Notes: generated by a model not told the origin, from the sequence alone. A DNA stretch of 64,000 bases from Hydractinia symbiolongicarpus (GCF_029227915.1 NC_079880.1:8273501-8337500); one strand, 5' to 3'. Shown: positions 24,601 to 37,408, numbered from the stretch's first letter. A program made the numbers and translations.

Positions 24601-27600
24601 ATATAAGCCGGAGGTCTAACAAAACAGGATGGGGACAAAAATTTGGGAAATTGAAACAACCGATTGGAATAAAAATAATTGAAAGACCTTAGTGTATAAG
24701 TTTTACCATTAGCTTTTTGATACAGTTTAGAATAAATTTGAAAATATTGACAATATTGATAATGATTTTGGGTGGCAAAAATTGAGGCTTGTAAGGGTGG
24801 TAATAATTAGTTGGTTACGACCCTAGTATACCGGCAACAAACAGCACTGTTATTTCAGTATTCTCTTTAAAAAATGTCAAAACAACATTAGACTTTTTAA
24901 CTATTTACATATTTAGTGTAATATAGAGATACAAAAGCAGTTTTAAAAACAGTGTCGTACATATTCTCGTAATCAAGTTCCTGCTCAAACTATACTGTAT
25001 CCTCGCATCGCTATTACTTCTTTAACCCAAAGTAATGATCCAAGTAACATTTTGAACATAGAGTATTCACTTTGAACAGTATCACAATGCCAATTCTTAA
25101 AGTATTTTATACACAACAACTGACACCAACAAAAATAAGATCCTCCTCATTTTTCTTTTTAAAATGTGAAATGACTCACTTGCACATGTAGGACCTTTAA
25201 AACCAAGTTCACAAGAGCATTCAAATGTTACTCCCTTTTCGTAGCAGTACCCATCATTTCGACAAGGATTGGGATGGCAGTAACTTTGTGCTACAAATAA
25301 AATAAAATACAATTTTCTAATCTAAAACCTTTTTATTGCAAAAAGTTTTTTCAATCATAAATACAATTTGGATTTTTATAACCCTGATATTGGTTACGTG
25401 TAGATGTAGAGAATGAATTTCAATCTGTTCCTATTGGACTGGCAGATATATGACATTGCACCACTGTAAAGTTCCCTCATATAATATGTCTTCAGGTAAA
25501 GTCTTAATATATATATAAGAAAAAAACAGGTACTGACCAACTGACTCATATTTGAACCCTGGGACAACATTAACCTGCAGTAGCCTGGTGACAAATCTAT
25601 TTATTCATACCTTCACAACGCTCCCCAACATAACTTTGAGTGCATGTGCAAGTAAAACCAAGATCTGTTTCTGTACATGTTCCGCCATTTTTACAAGGAT
25701 CGGGATGACACTTGCTAATTTCTATACGTAAAACAACGTTTTAAATATATTATTCAATATTTAAGAGTTGCTTAGAGAGCTAATTTTCTTATTAATTTTC
25801 ACTTGCTTTAGTCATGCTGAAAACAACTTTCACTTGATCTGATTCACATTCTACAATTTTTACATAGACCATAAAATTGCACAATAAAAACATCTTGAAG
25901 AAAATGTTACCTTCGCAATGCTGTCCTCTGAATCCTTTAACACAAATACATCTGATTTTATCATCCACGATATTGCATGTTCCACCATTTTTACATTCAT
26001 TTGCTTCACACACTAACGGTGGTGGCTCTAAGTATAAAGAGGATTGAGATATTAAAATGACAATTTATTAGGGTCAAACTTGACCACCTGACAGATATGC
26101 TGACAATAAATAACAATTAAAATTCGTGAAGACATTATTTATTTCATTTCGATTGCGTAATTTAGTATTTTATTTTTACTTTAAATTACTTCTTCCTTAA
26201 AATTTATTTGCTTCAGCATTTGACACAATCTGAAAGGAAGGTTAATGGTAGGCAAACAATTATGCATTATGTAAACAAATCTTATGTTTCATTTAATTAC
26301 ATACTTGTTCAGCAGGGTGGCTGGCATGCTTTTTTCCGAGTTGAAAACTTTTTTAAAAACATGCAATAGCGTTGTAACACTGCTTATTAAAAGAAAAAAT
26401 GTTGTTACCGCTGCCATCTTAGAAATTTTAAAGTGATTCAGTTCTGCTTGGTGTGTGGAACCGGGTCGAACTTAGGTGTGTAGAATATTTATGTTTTGAT
26501 TCAACACAGTATAGCTTGTATAATCAAACCTTACTACGTCGGTTCAACAACAAGTATATAATGCATTTACTTTTGTTTCATTAAAAAGTTTTTTTTCAAA
26601 AACACCTTTTAGCGCACTTAACATTCTGCATTGTCTGCATTCTCGGATCCAGGTTAACATCATCAAATTTTGAAAAAGAAAACAAGGAACTTTTGAGAAA
26701 AATGAGTGGCATATTTGGATTTATCAGCAAAAATTATAACATACGAAATTTAGAATACCAAAAGATAATTAGAACAGAATATATTGTAATTTAAAGTTTT
26801 TAAATTTTATAAGAGTTTGACCATAATATCTAACTGCAGTGAAATTTTTTTACTGCAGTTAATTTGTGTGGTCACTTCTTCATACAACATCAAAAGTTTG
26901 GCTACTAATAGAGGCAGTTGTACTTAGTGTATAAACTTGATAATTTGCATGTTTCTATAAATTTTGATGCTGAATTTAAATATGTTAGTCATTTTTGTTA
27001 AAAATGATTAGAAAATTTCAAGCACGTTAACCCGGATGCGAGAATTAGGGTAGTCTTGGACTAAACAAAATCTGGCCTGTCCACCTCGTCCCCAGGAGCT
27101 CTTTTTTAGATTAAACCTCTAAAGCTGTGACTTTCACCTTGGATTACTACAAACAATTCCCTGCATCATGAATCAACATTTTCAGTAACGTTTAACTAGC
27201 TAGCTAGTAGCAGAGTGAAAAAGAAAGTAGACCAGCTCCCCCGCGCGTGGACCATGGGTGGCACTTCAAGCTAGCTAGCTATATGTGAATAATAGTAAAG
27301 TACTAACAGTGAATTTTGTTAAAAGAGAGATCTGAATTTAGTTCTTAGAAGATATGTATAGCCTTTTATATCTGCTTTGTCACAACATAATCGAACGCAG
27401 GCATACTTTGATCATTCGTCTCTCTACCGCGCCATGTTTGTTTACATTAATTTTAAATACAATCTTTCGCGGAAAAACAGAGATAGCCCAATCGCAATCC
27501 ATCACGTGGCCTGTCCTTGTTTTTATAAGAGAAAATTTAGTTGCTAACGTTTAGTACAACAATCTTTAACGTGAAAAAAATAAAGTTTTTATGCTTTTAT

Positions 27601-30159
27601 TATTATTTCTAAAACAAAAAGAGAAGAGCTGATTTTCACTGGAACCATCCTCCTCTCCAGCGTGACCCTTGTCCCCAGGGTGAACAAACTTTTTTAGCCG
27701 TCAAGTGAGCGCTAGCGGCCTTGATTTAGGCAACAAACTCTGGGTAACGAGGATGCCCCAGCCTGATGTTAAAGCCACTAACGCTTACTTGACGGCAAAC
27801 AAGTTTAATCCCTGTTGAGCCCGATGTCAAAAAGGCAAGAACCCTGGGGATGAGGTCAATACAAATATATATATCTATATATGTTGACTATTGAGCAGAT
27901 AACAATGATTAATTTTGTGAAAAGATTTGTGAACTTTTGTTTACTACAAAAAGGGATGCAACAGTGTTGCTATGACTACATGTGCAACAGCCACCTTCAT
28001 GTTTTAAAAGGTTATTAGCTTCAGTTGTAGAATAATTCGCATCGTGAATATTACAGCCCTTCAAGCATTTAAAATGGACATAGATCAAATGATCGTCCAC
28101 AATTTTAAACGGTAAGTTACAATGTACTCACTTTAATTTATCTATATACTTAATATAATCAATTTGCAACGCACCCCTCGAATGAGCGCCACTCTCAACA
28201 TAAGTAAGAAGTTACTAAATAAGTAAGTAACGGGGAATTTTTGGGGAAATGTATCACTCAGGCTTTAAGCTCGTTTAAAAAAAAATTCTTCAAGCATTTA
28301 CCATCTTATAAGGCTAAGGTTATTTGTTCTTCAGGTTCGAGAATTGGCAATTTTTTCAGCTTTAAAGAAAGACCCACAAAAGCTCTATGTTTAAAAGTGG
28401 TATATAAATTTAGGCGCGATAGCTACAACGCTATCTATATTGGCAAGACATCACAATATTTAAAGGTTAGAGCTAGTAAACACATGGGGATCTCACTAAA
28501 AGCCTCCTCATTTTTCAGCCGTGTCTGAGCATTTTTCAGTCCAGGCCTTGTTTGGAGAATTTATTGATACTCTCCACCGCATGAATAACTATGATCTAGA
28601 GCTAAAGGAGAGTTTATCCATATCCATAGGGATAAACCAGCGTTGAATTAGAAATATTGCATCTGTTCAATTATTCCTATTTGTTGATTAATATATCGTA
28701 CGATAATTGTATCGTACGATCGTAATGTATTTAAAATAATCTTTTACGAAATAGTGTTTGTAACATGACTTAATAATGGCTGTATACGGCTGAGACGTCG
28801 TCAAAATATATTTAATTGCTAAAACTGGTGATGTTTTTCTTCTACACCTAATATATGTTATAATTATAACCGAATATCTAAAACATTAATGATGGCTACT
28901 TTCATAAAAATTGATTGTAATTAGGATTAAATGTTGATTCTCTTTTATATCGAAAATATTGACACTGTCACAATTCGTTGTTAAAAATGTCAGTAAGTCA
29001 TGGTTCTACTCTTAAATAAAGCAAAACACTTACCAAAATGGTGACGATGATGTCTTCTAATGACGATAATTCTTGGCCTGTGATACACATGTAAATGTCT
29101 GAAGATATTTTGCGGACGACGATGGATAATTCGAATTGGTTTTAAATAAAGACTTTTTCCAGGTATGACTTTTTGAAGGATCGGACCAGGCTCCATTCTA
29201 TGTATTGGTCCCTCTGTTCTGTGTTCTGGTGGTCCAGATAGTACATTACCTGCTGGTACCACAATCTCAGGAGGGCTATCACGAGTATGGTATACATGAG
29301 GAGAAGAGCTCACATGAACATTATCCCCATGATATAACGCTCGAGGAGGCGGGAGGTGTTGGTAAGGTACTCCTCCCTGAAGTCCTTGAAGTCCACCTTG
29401 AAATGCTTCTATTGGTATACCTAACTCTCCATTTCTAAATTGTTCTCCTACTCCATGACTTAACTCTTCCATTAGTTCATGCCCTAATCTGTTGCCTTGA
29501 AAATTATTGCCCCCTATTGGGATGGGCTCTCCAATAACTTGTTCATTTGTAGGTAACGAAAGCATTCTTGGGGAACCTTGAACCATACCAGGAGGTTCTG
29601 GATCCTGTAGTAAATGGTTCGGATCGATATTGATCCCCCCGTTTATCATAGGTCCTGGTTCGATGCTTGGTTGCTGGGTTTCAGCAGCCTGTAAGTTAGT
29701 GATGTCATTTATTGTTTTAAACCTACTAGATAAACCTTTATCAAGATCTCCTACAAGACTCGTCAGACTAGCCATATCGCTTGGCTCTGACGGCGTCTTT
29801 TCACGATTGCCGTTTTTTGTGTCGGTGTCATCTTCATCGACGTCTACCCAACGTTTTTGTTTATTGCTCGCGTCGTGTAAAGTTTGCTGGGGTAGTGTAT
29901 TATCGTCATCGTTTTCATCTAAAAATCTTTGTGATCTTGGAAGGGTAGTCTGTTTCCCTTCAGTTATAGAGCCTCGTTTTGCTAACTTAGACTCGTTGTT
30001 AGGGATTACATGCGCTCGTTGTTCCGCTCCAACATTGTTGTTTTTATTTTGCTGCTCAGTAAAATAAACATTAGCTCTATTTTCATCCGTATTAGGTACT
30101 GCTCCAATCAGAAGAGTATTTGGAAATAAAACCGACACAACTAATATTATACCGAACAT
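15677..30159 (-). CDS. Secreted protein with 15 EGF-like domains and a polyproline C-terminal region
   Basis: Seventeen exons: 30159-29034, 26027-25911, 25721-25611, 25290-25180, 24527-24414, 23766-23653, 23419-23300, 22757-22650, 22250-21417, 21319-21209, 20577-20467, 19140-19027, 18036-17827, 17227-17120, 16747-16649, 16535-16437 and 16281-15677 (TAA). Every internal exon starts and ends at phase 1. The sum is 4,212 nt, exactly 1,403 codons plus stop. Residues 1-375 hold a signal peptide ([19 protein letters not shown]), a polar stretch with dibasic sites LAKR and QKR, and an RRHHRHHF tail. Residues 376-1202 hold 15 six-Cys EGF units, one per exon; units 7, 11, 14 and 15 are the short-loop type. 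Exon 13 adds a Thr/Pro linker. The last exon has about 30 consecutive prolines and ends in a basic tail. No transmembrane segment is seen. I cannot assign an ortholog; an extracellular-matrix or capsule protein is inferred. Confidence 0.85.
16070..16175. repeat. GGT/GGA trinucleotide-rich tract encoding the polyproline run
   Basis: The plus strand is almost pure GGN repeats. On the minus strand it reads as about 30 proline codons (CCT, CCA, CCC, CCG mixed) in the last exon of the EGF protein. Mixed third positions suggest an old or selected tract rather than a recent simple-repeat expansion. Confidence 0.8.
19911..20439. mobile_element. Non-autonomous inverted-repeat element, copy 1 (~530 bp)
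   Basis: It is bounded by GATTTCCGCC and GGCGGAAATC and matches, in inverted orientation, the sequence at 57906-58417 over most of its length, including a CATCAAAGATGGCGCC-type block and an AACTCATTTTAGCCTCG block. It sits in the intron between EGF exons 11 and 12; its right end is 27 bases from the exon 11 donor. Similarity continues about 20 bases beyond the left end (AAGAAG, GGCTT), so the true end may lie near 19888. Confidence 0.65.
21417..22250 (-). CDS. Exon 9 of the EGF protein: one EGF domain split by a ~240-residue insertion
   Basis: The 834-nt exon (278 codons, phase 1-1) opens as a normal EGF unit ([14 protein letters not shown]) and closes as one ([14 protein letters not shown]). 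Between the third and fourth cysteines lie about 240 hydrophilic, cysteine-free residues. The insertion holds five dibasic or tetrabasic clusters: FKR, SKR, FKR, KKKR and RRRR. No intron border separates the insertion from the EGF halves. If convertases cut at these clusters, disulfides 1-3 and 2-4 would still hold the fragments together. Confidence 0.85.
27664..27857. mobile_element. MITE with terminal and subterminal inverted repeats
   Basis: Ends read GACCCTTGTCCCCAGGGT and ACCCTGGGGATGAGGTC. Inside, GCCGTCAAGTGAGCGC (from 27697) and its inverted partner ending at 27796 match over 23 bases with four differences, allowing a nested hairpin. It lies in the first intron of the EGF gene. Confidence 0.6.
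28241..28835 (+). pseudogene. Penelope-like retroelement remnant, C-terminal GIY-YIG region
   Basis: The frame encodes [20 protein letters not shown] then VRASKHMG, which matches the GIY-YIG endonuclease pattern (IYIGKTS, R-S-H) at the C-terminus of Penelope-like polymerases. The frame breaks near 28515 and resumes in another frame ([15 protein letters not shown]), then DKPALN and stop in a third. A downstream GGCTGAGACGTCGTCAAAAT resembles the 3' end seen in such elements. It is in the first intron of the EGF gene, opposite in strand. Confidence 0.7.
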
Positions 30160-32584
30160 AATACACCATCGTTTAACACATAACAAAGTATGCCTTCAAA
30201 ATTCCCCATCCATGTGAATAACTTTATTAGTTTTTACTATTTATTTTTATTTAATTACATTTATTACTTTAATTACCATTTTTATTTATTTATGTGTGTC
30301 AATTTTTATAAAATCGAAGTTAGACCATAAGCAGAGCGTTTGGCTAGTTTGAGATGAATTTGTTTGCTTTGAAAATTGCATGCACCAGTGAGCATGAACA
30401 ATATCCGATGCTGTGAAATAATTCATTTGTTGAAATAACAATTTTGTACAGAAGGGCCTAAAACATTATTAATTTTACGGCCATGATTTCTGACAAGAAC
30501 ATTGTAATTCTTCTTGACGTACTTTTTTAATTAATAATCTCCACCTTGTGCCCAGACCACTGTAGTCGTACAAGCATGTAAGAAAAAGACTGTGTATTTT
30601 TTTGTAGTAATTATGAGAGAAGTAAAAATTCTTTTCTTCGGCGTTTTCATTTTCGATTAGTGAGAACTTTTAACGTCGTCCAAAATTAGCCAAATCAGAA
30701 AAATTTCCTGTCTTGCTACACTTAAAATTTGCAAAATTTACTTTATGGATTTCTGCGGTCAGTGTTACAATAAAATGGCATGAGTGGGCGGGGAGGCGTT
30801 AAGTGGGTGGAAGATGTTGAGTGGGTGGAAGTCTGACTACCAAGCTATTTACAATTTATTTAGAAATGCTATTTACAATAGCATTTAATAATAGTGCCCA
30901 CACTCTCACATACGAACATTCTTCTTTTGTACTGAAAATATTTGCGTAGTCGAATTTTTAAAGGTATTATATAGTAATGGCATTCTGATATCCTTCGGTG
31001 AAAATTAAAATCTATAGCTCTGGTCATCTATGTCGAATTGAAAAAGCGCTAGACCTTAAAATGGTTTTCAGAGTAGTAAAGTTACTTCTGGCATATTCAT
31101 TCATCCATTCATTCATTCGTTTTCATTATTTAAAGTCAAAATTTTACATTTACATAGATATATATAGCTAGTTTAAATAAAAAAAACTAATATAATTCGA
31201 CTATTTGCTCATGTCAAAAAAATCCAAACCTTGGATGTAGCACCTACAAAGCCTGCATGTGCAAGATTATTGGAATGGAATTTAAGGCAAGATCTAACAG
31301 TCTTGACTGGGTCTCGTTTTCAATAAATTGAAATTCAATAAAGAAAGAAATACCTGTTGTCATGTATGTCTATGTTGGATGAAAAAGAATTGTTTAGAAA
31401 AGATACTTGACAGTCCGGATAATCAGGGCGAGGGTACAACATCCCTATCTTTATTAAACAAGAACAATAAGGATGATCGATAGTCTAGGACTTTATTTCG
31501 ACGTTTGAAAGGGGAGCGACTTTTGCCTTAGAAAATTCTGGAATACACCTTTCCCGAATTACACCTTTCCCGAATCAAATTATAATAATTATGCCGTCAT
31601 CCAAAATTTTATAATGGTTCTGTGCTCTTTAAATAAGGATATTCAGATAGAATATTAAATTATCATGACAAAAATAAAGTTTTTAGAGCAATATAATATT
31701 CTGGTTAGATTTTATTTAGATTTGAAAAAAATAATTACTTCGAAAACAGGGCTAATCTTAGGAAGTTCGTCTATATAAAGGGTTTGACCGTAACTTTCAG
31801 CTCGGAATTGAGGCACTTAACGAAAATAAATATTTACATAATTAGGTAATTTGTTCTACCTTTTGCTAAGGAACCTAGGGATAAGAATCTTTTTTAGTAT
31901 CGACCTCTTTAATTGAGTTAGACATAATTAGGAAATTCGGGAAAGGTCTATTTAAGGTCTCCAAGTTGCTATTTGACTTCTGAAGTTTTATTGTGTTAAA
32001 AAGAATAAAAAATTAGTGTTTTCGAAGTTATTTAAGCTTTTAAAACTTAGGAGGTTGCTCCTCCTCGACCCCTCCCTGCTTTTGTCCGCCGGGCAGAGTA
32101 ACAATAATTGCTACACCTATAAACGAAAGTAGCCTCTCTTTGATGTTGTCAAAAAGTTACAATGTGAGCTTGACACACAATTTGTCACTTGTGTTAGCCG
32201 GGTCAGGATCGGCTTTGAATTTGATAACAACACGTCCACAAGCCTTATGTTTGTAAATATATTACACATAGTGCATAATCTTTTGTTTTTATAACAATAG
32301 GGTTTTGTATATATATATATATTGGTTTAGGTTACTATTGGCTGTTTTTGTACCACGTGACCTTAAGTTAAGAAAACGTGAAAAGCTATTTTTGAGCAGT
32401 GTAAAATACAACTCGGAATAAAAAAAATCTCTTTTATCTCGTTTTAATGGGAATAAATTACAAAAACCCTACGAGCTGTAACCTCAACCTTTTCTTCTCG
32501 CTATTTCGCAATTGAATATTCTATAAATGTATTTGAGTTTCCATTTTATTGGCAGGTTTGTTTGCAAGTTCGTTATCGTTTTAA
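30160..32584. other. Gene-free stretch upstream of the EGF gene
   Basis: No exon was recognised. It presumably includes the EGF gene promoter, but no TATA box or motif stands out. It contains a G-rich direct repeat near 30785-30825 (GTGGGYGG-type units) and the ACACCTTTCCCGAATT repeats listed separately. Confidence 0.5.
31540..31960. repeat. Possible inverted-repeat element with ACACCTTTCCCGAATT ends
   Basis: ACACCTTTCCCGAAT occurs twice in tandem at about 31547-31577 and inverted (AATTCGGGAAAGGTCTATTT) at about 31936-31955. A further inverted copy, TCGGGAAAGGTGTATTC, lies at 33040-33056. The pairing could mark a MITE or the ends of a larger decayed element. Confidence 0.4.
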
Positions 32585-33690
32585 ATGAATAAAAATATTA
32601 CGGATGTGTTTCCAAAGAAGAACCAGAGTTTTAAAACTGAAGGAGTTGAATTCCATCAATCCAACATATTAATTCACCTTTCCCTAAGTCATACTTTTTT
32701 TAAACTCGTAAAATATGAATACCATATTTGAATTCAGCATAGTTTGTTTAATTTATGTGTAAAAGTTTAACTTGATACGCCAACAGAAAGTGCTATTTTG
32801 AGGAGATATATATCACAGTTAAAGTCTTCTTATTGCTCAAGTTACCATGTCCCGCCTCGTTTTCAAAAAGAGGTTGGACATGCCACAAAAACTTTAAATT
32901 AGAACAGCAGGTTGTTTACTTGCTGCATTGTTTCGAAATTTTCTTTGTTTATGACATTTTTGATGAGGAATTCAAATGTGTTGTCCGTTTTTTATAAAAC
33001 TCAACAGAAAAAGTTGCGGCACATCAAAAGAATAAGTCTCGGGAAAGGTGTATTCGGCAAATTGGTTAAAGCAGATATACCTGTTTCTTCTTATTTTTGA
33101 CACCCAAAAGTTTCAGCCACTAGATAATTTTGCATTTCAAAAATTTAAATCTGAAGAGACAATAAGATCACACCAAAGTAAGTGGTTTAAAGATTTTCCA
33201 TGACTCCACTACGACATTGAGAATAATGTTGTTTTATGTTTCTGGTGCTGTAAATCGGCGTATATAAGCAATGGCTTTAAGTTATGGAAGAAACCTGCAA
33301 AATGTTTTCGGGAGCATGAAACTTTTCAACTGCATGTAGTAGCAAAATGTGACGACACAAATCTCAAGCTGATTCTAGAGCGGAACAGAGCATTCCCTTC
33401 TTAGAAAGCAATCATTGGCGTTGACAATTTCCACCATATGCTTTTACTACGAGGAAAAGACCAATTCTGTCATTTTAAACAAACTAAAAAAAAAGATGAG
33501 CGGAAAAACAAATATGTTAACGCAAATAATATACACTTGAGATACTAGATTTACTGGCGAAAAAAGTATTGAATATGTGCCGTAAATTTGCGCGAATAAA
33601 GAAGATTTACAGCATCATTGCTGATGAACAGACTGAAATTTCAAACTTGAAACAGCTCTCAATTTTGCGTTCGTATTGTAAACAATGACT
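32585..33690 (+). pseudogene. Decayed hAT transposase of the TTF-finger/ZMYM1-like type
   Basis: It starts MNKNITDVFPKKNQ, like the N-terminus of these transposases. After an unrelated interval it resumes at about 33180 with KWFKDFP, an in-frame TGA at 33201 where Trp is expected, and LHYD. Then follow VVLCFWCCKSAY, NGFKLWKKPAKCFREHE (TTF zinc-finger region) and IIADEQTEISNLKQL (the ADE-x-S-KEQL block near the catalytic domain). Stops and frameshifts show it is dead. Confidence 0.7.
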
Positions 33691-34121
33691 TTGCCGTTAC
33701 TAAAATTTTTTTGAGTTTTTTCGATTCATTTTACGAATTATCTAGCGTGTTAGGAATAAAATTGTTTATAAAAAGTTTAACAACTTAACCTACTTTGAAA
33801 ATCTTCATAACAGGTTTTAATAATTTGAAAAATATGTTTTCTGAGAACGAAGCACGTTATTAGTTAATTTGTTTGTGAGAAGAGATCACAAATAATAAAT
33901 TTTTGTTTATGAGTGTGTTCACGTCCAAGTCATTCCAATTTGATTAATTTGTTTGTTGTTGTTTTTATAGGAAACAGTTATTATAATTTACATCCTTGAT
34001 AATCAACCTTTCTTCTTTGATTAATCGATAACATTTTGTATTAAGCATACAACATACAAAAGAGATAGGTTGATATGGTTGACACGTTGCACGTAATAAT
34101 AAAAACGCGCAATTTTCCCCA

Positions 34122-34215
34122 AACTAGATTCCAGGGCCTGCAGTGATTTTTTATATAAAGATATGAAACACTTTATCACATATCAAACAACTCTATAGGC
34201 CCCGGGAGCAAGGTT
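34122..34215. mobile_element. Short MITE-like element
   Basis: Ends AACTAGATTCCAGGGCCT and AGGCCCCGGGAGCAAGGTT form imperfect inverted repeats of the AACCTCGTCCCCAGG family, 94 bp in all. Confidence 0.4.
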
Positions 34216-34963
34216 GGTTTTTCCTACAAGCTTAAAAATGACGTTTTGCCATACAGGCGTCATTCATGCAAAAAAGTTTTAATAGGCACCCACATTGAAT
34301 CCACGTTGTATGTTTTTGAACAAGCCAGACGCTGGTAAGGAGGGTAGCCCAGACCAAGAAATGTAGTAATTGGAGATCATTGTGTTGGATTACAGTTTAA
34401 AGTAGCTTCAATGCAGGTTGGCCCAGATAGAAGCTTTAGATTGTTGCTGACGTTACAAAAAAATTAATATCAAATTTCAAATCGACGTTGATGCGCGGGA
34501 TGGTGGTTGTTGACCAAAACGGCTCTGTACCGTTTTTGGCTAGCTAGCTAGCTAGCTAAGCATATTTTCCAGGTTTTCCTAACGTTTGCAGGAAATCATT
34601 GTTACTTTCTTGTTGTTTATAATCCCCAGACCTCTTACGCAAATCGACAGGCAAAATAATGCAGGCATGGACCAGTCCATTTCAAACTCTATTTTCAGTT
34701 CGAGGAATCTTTTGATCATAAAATTAGAATATAGCTTGCATGTGGTTTAGATTTAGATTATTTGTCAGTGAAAGGATGCTAAGCCACAAAACAAAAGTTT
34801 TAAACCATAATTTGACTTTCTTCACCTAGGGTCTGCATTTTTTCGCCTAACGATTTTTCGGGTTTGCTCAAGAAACCTGTAAAAACGTAAACATTAAAAG
34901 TCATCTAGCTATATGATAATTTTTCTTTTGCTTACATAAAGTGTCTATTCTTGATCTGGCATT

Positions 34964-34965
<2 letters not shown>

Positions 34966-35002
<37 letters not shown>
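34966..35002. repeat. (TA)n microsatellite
   Basis: About 18 uninterrupted TA units. The surrounding 33700-37400 holds no recognisable gene. Confidence 0.95.
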
Positions 35003-35005
<3 letters not shown>

Positions 35006-35997
35006 TCAGAAATTATGGATAACTGAGACAATGTTACAGAGGTGAATGAGACAACAAGCACTGATGTAAACAAAGATGGTAGGCAACGAAGTGAGACAAG
35101 ATGGTAGATATAAAACATAAACTTTTACAATCATAACAATGAACTAACTATGGTGATAGCGAAGTTCTTAAAAGAATTGTTTTCCATGATTTTTGATAAG
35201 ATGTACTTGATAAATAACTTATATATAAACTTTATTAACTCCTTCCTCGTCAAACGCATTCTTTCAACTGTCGTCTGTCATGTTTATGTTACAAGGTGTT
35301 GCATTTCGGGAATGTTCCGGGCAAGTTCAGGCGTGTTCGGGAAAGTGCGGGCGGTTTCAGCAGACAACCGTCAATTTAATTTGTAAATTCGCCCGAACTC
35401 GCCTGTATATATGCGGGCGTTTCTCTTCAGTTAAACTGATGACCTCCAGGCTGTCAATATCACTTTCTTCATAACTCCATTTCTTACTGTGTGCAGATAT
35501 GTTCTTGAAGTCGCTGCGTAAATTTTAATCATAAAATATTTTTTGGGGGAAAATATTTGTTTAAAAAAAGTTACAATTCCTCCACATATGTTTTACTGCG
35601 AATAACATAGTAAATTAATAACATATATACTTAATTTTCATGCTGTGAGAATTTCTCTAGAAAAAAATAAATATTTATAATGCCCACAGCCTTATTAAAT
35701 TTATTCTGTTTACTTTCTTTTTTTCATATAGAAAGTGAGTAAACAACTTCAACTGCAAAGGAGTGAGTGTATTGCTGTAAGTTGTTCAAAGTTCTGCAAA
35801 CACTTTTCAGGTAGTGAATAAACAATAATTTTATCCAACGATGAGATATTGTCTAAAAAGTTTGAAATTCATTTTGAGTAATACCCAATGTTTCGTTGAT
35901 CTTGTGAATATCTTAAAGTCGCTTGAGTTGCAAAGGGTCTGATTTCATCTGCCCATTCTTAATTAAAAATCTGCCCATTTTTTTCTTATTGTATATA

Positions 35998-36115
35998 CAG
36001 GGTGGCCATGCCTTCTCTAAAGTCTTTTTTTTGAAAAACCTCCTAAAGGTCTCTATTATCCTCTAAAAATAGCTACTTAGTGGGGAATACCTCTAAAGAA
36101 TTTTTTGGTAACTTT
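35998..36115 (+). mobile_element. hAT-type terminal fragment
   Basis: It begins CAGGGTGGCCATGCC and continues with CTCTAAAG-type repeated words, the same pattern as the inverted end at 4793. No partner end was found. Confidence 0.4.
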
Positions 36116-37408
36116 TTACATTTTTAAGTTCATATGGGTTTGATGTTTAATGTCAACATGTTTATTTCATTTATACTATTTATACTATAATCTTTAGAGA
36201 CCAACAATGAGTTTATTTGGGACATATTTCAATATTTTAACCTGTTTTATTTATTTTTCTTTAGTAAAATATATCTTAATAAAATAATGAATTATTGCTT
36301 TTCATCTCATAATATTAATTGTCACAATGCTTCCAACGACCCAAAGATTGTAGTATTATATACCAAATTTTGAAAAATTTTCTAATTTTGCAACTGATTC
36401 TCCCTCATATAGTATATGAGATTTCCTGCACAAGCATGCCTTCATTCGCCTATGGCCCTTTTCAAACTGATTGAGCATATGCATAGCATATGAGTAAGTT
36501 CCACAGTTTCATTCTCCTTAAACCGTCAAATTTTAAAGTTAGGAAAAAACATTGTTATTTTCAAAAAAATGTTTATTGATGTCATGAAAGCTTTAAATTA
36601 TTATTATTTTTTTTTGTGAATTTTCAATCGCACGACTCTGAAGTTTGGAAAATTAATTGCTGACTGCTGTCTTTTGTTTTGAAAAAAAATGGAATTTCCT
36701 TGTGTGTATTTTACTTTACCATATCTAGATAACACTTCCAGGCTAAAAAACATAAAGTGAGTTTATACATATATATTTCATGAAAGTAATATTTTCGGTT
36801 TGGTTTCTTTTTAATTAAAAATAAAATATGGAAAAGACATGATACTGCTTTGAAATGTTTGATTTTACACACATATGTTATAACTAAACAAAAAGATAAA
36901 AATGCAGTAAGAGAAACATTTTTAATAATGAAAATTGTTCAAAATTTAAAAAAAAATTTATATATAAAGATATACTATACTATTGCAGATTTAAAAAGGA
37001 ATGGTGTAGGATTTACTCCTGTGTGCATCCCAATTGATTCTGCATGCTTAATATTGCTCATCTGGGTTGTGCAACAAAGGGTGATAGAAATTTTCCCAAC
37101 TAATTATTTAGCTGAGAATTTCTTCTTACTTTTGATCCAGTAAATAATTCATTTATTTATATAAAATTTTCTGGACTTTGTTTAAGACTTTACAGTCTAA
37201 CTGGGCTTGTTTGTTTACTTGTTTTAAACCCTGATATTCACAGTTCATTCTTATTTCTAGTATATGTATATATATATCTGCATGTTTGTGTCTTCCAGCT
37301 AGTGTTAAGCTATAAAATCTGTTTGTTTAAACTTACGGTAAAAGCAACTATGTAGGTGAACTTTAAATTTTATAGTTTTTTATTATTATTTTTAGACCAG
37401 TACATAAA

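Noticed and set aside
27909-28100. Cys-containing minus-strand frame in the first EGF-gene intron
   Set aside because: No acceptor with pyrimidine tract and no phase-1 donor; exon 1 joins directly to exon 2 in phase.
29205-30067. Plus-strand frames opposite EGF-gene exon 1
   Set aside because: Antisense shadows of the real exon.
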